From JBDNDK01 sp046719185 (GTDB taxonomy: Bacteria > Armatimonadota > UBA5829): 7,850 bases of DNA. The translations under genes were made by a program, and so were the position numbers. Position 1 is the first letter of the stretch; the number at the start of each line of letters is the position of its first letter. Under the pieces are notes generated by a model, which was not told the DNA's origin, searched no databases, and saw only the letters and a program-made list of their open reading frames with translations. Positions 6,789 to 7,850 of this stretch are shown here, one piece after another. The stretch spans positions 1-7,850 of the forward strand of contig JBDNDK010000113.1 of NCBI GenBank assembly GCA_046719185.1, given 5' to 3'.

Positions 6789-6795
6789 CTAATAA

Positions 6796-7850
6796 TTGAG
6801 CAGGAAAGAGTTCATAGTTGGTCTTGATATTGGCACAACTAAAACTTGTTGTGTGGTAGCAGAGGTTGATTCACAATCATCAGATGTTGATATCATAGGT
6901 GTAGGTCTTTGTCCGTCAAAAGGTGTTAGAAAAGGTGTTGTTGTTGATTTAGAGGATACTACAGATGCTATAATGACCTCTGTAGAAAAAGCAAGAAATA
7001 TGTGCGGTAATGTGTTGATAAAGACTGTGGTTGTTGGAGTTACTGGTGAACATATTTCATCACTCAACAGCAAAGGTGTTATTGCTATCACTAATCCTGA
7101 CAAAGAAATATCTAGCTCTGATGTTGATAGAGTTATTGATGCATCAAAAGTTATTGTATTACCTCCTGACAGAGAAATAATTCATTCAATTCCGAGAGAT
7201 TATATTGTTGACGGTCAAGACGGTGTAAGAGATCCTGTTGGTATGTCTGGAGCAAGATTGGAAGTTGAAACACATTTAGTTACTGGATCTGTTACATTCT
7301 TGGATAATGTTCTCAAATGTGTTCAAAGGGCTAATCTTGCTGTTGATATGACAGTTTTTGAACCAATTGCTACAAGTGAAGCAGCATTAATTCAAGCAGA
7401 AAAAGAACTTGGTGTGGCACTTGTAGATATTGGTGGAGGTACTACTGATATTGCGGTTTTTACAGATGGAGAAGTGATCTATACAGCAGTTATTGCTGTT
7501 GGAGGAAATCATGTAACAAATGATATTTCTGTTGGTCTTAGAACTTCATATGAAGAAAGCGAAAGAGTAAAAATAGAATATGGATATTGTATGCCCGGTT
7601 TGTCTTCAGATGATGCTACTTTTGAGGTTATGAGTTTAGGTGCAGACGAACCAAGAGAACTTCCATGTCAGATTTTATTTGATATAATTGAGCCAAGAAT
7701 GCAGGAAATTCTTAGTATGGCTAAAGAAGAAATAATTAAATCTGGATGTATTGAGATTTTACCGGGTGGAGTTGTATTGACTGGTGGTGGTTCTCAAATT
7801 CCGGGTGCAATTTCTATGGCTGAGGATATATTCCAAATGCCTGCAAGACT
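6796..7850 (+). CDS. ftsA: FtsA cell division protein, actin-like FtsZ membrane tether (3' end outside the window)
   Basis: FtsA is an actin-fold ATPase that anchors FtsZ filaments to the inner membrane face and recruits later divisome proteins. The frame runs 351 codons to the window edge; the family has roughly 400-430 residues, so only the C-terminal part, including the amphipathic membrane helix, is missing. The phosphate-1 motif FIVGLDIGTTKTCCVVAEV is at residues 6-24. The 1C (SHS2) domain, specific to FtsA among actin-like proteins, covers about 84-165 and includes GEHISSLNSKGVIAI (84-98) and REIIHSIPRDYIVDG (126-140). Phosphate-2, LVDIGGGTTDIAVF, is at 209-222. ERVKIEYG (256-263) and VVLTGGGSQIPG (326-337) belong to domain 2. 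The domain order 1A-1C-1A-2 separates it from MreB and DnaK. The start is TTG. ftsZ would be expected downstream but is not visible. Confidence 0.97.
   Translation, partial: MSRKEFIVGLDIGTTKTCCVVAEVDSQSSDVDIIGVGLCPSKGVRKGVVVDLEDTTDAIMTSVEKARNMCGNVLIKTVVVGVTGEHISSLNSKGVIAITNPDKEISSSDVDRVIDASKVIVLPPDREIIHSIPRDYIVDGQDGVRDPVGMSGARLEVETHLVTGSVTFLDNVLKCVQRANLAVDMTVFEPIATSEAALIQAEKELGVALVDIGGGTTDIAVFTDGEVIYTAVIAVGGNHVTNDISVGLRTSYEESERVKIEYGYCMPGLSSDDATFEVMSLGADEPRELPCQILFDIIEPRMQEILSMAKEEIIKSGCIEILPGGVVLTGGGSQIPGAISMAEDIFQMPAR

Noticed and set aside
6789..7103. Antisense open frame over the start of ftsA
   Set aside because: The + strand encodes clear FtsA motifs through this region; the antisense product has no recognisable features.

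Overview
The window is a stretch of an AT-rich bacterial chromosome carrying the middle of a division and cell wall (dcw) cluster. All nine genes lie on the + strand, closely spaced and probably co-transcribed: ftsW (3' end only), murG, murC, murB, ddl, ftsQ, a DUF881 gene, sbp (DUF1290) and ftsA (5' part only). The DUF881-sbp pair between ftsQ and ftsA is typical of Gram-positive lineages such as Bacillota. The A/T-ending codons and AGA arginine codons fit a low-GC member. The murC-murB-ddl block between murG and ftsQ is unlike Bacillus subtilis, where murC and ddl lie elsewhere, and resembles the order in many Gram-negative bacteria. I suggest Bacillota or a related deep-branching low-GC lineage and cannot name a genus.

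Layout. 1-384: C-terminal third of FtsW. 272-1369: MurG, starting inside ftsW. 1390-2763: MurC. 2774-3676: MurB. 3670-4722: Ddl, overlapping murB by 7 bases. 4725-5525: FtsQ/DivIB with a GTG start. 5542-6300: membrane-anchored coiled-coil DUF881 protein. 6301-6409: the only sizeable noncoding gap, with a weak promoter candidate. 6410-6763: small basic membrane protein Sbp. 6796-7850: FtsA with a TTG start, cut by the window end. No RNA gene, mobile element, CRISPR array or stretch over 300 bases without a gene was seen.

How they work together. MurB and MurC build UDP-MurNAc and add the first L-Ala of the stem peptide. Ddl supplies D-Ala-D-Ala for the end of the stem peptide. MurG turns lipid I into lipid II on the inner membrane face. 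FtsW polymerises lipid II at the septum, FtsQ scaffolds the divisome from outside the membrane, and FtsA tethers FtsZ from inside. DUF881 and Sbp are conserved cluster members of poorly known role.

The content is ordinary, and I found no new system. The most unusual points are a 113-base overlap of ftsW with murG that gives FtsW a basic tail, a cysteine at the MurB catalytic serine position, and the hybrid gene order.
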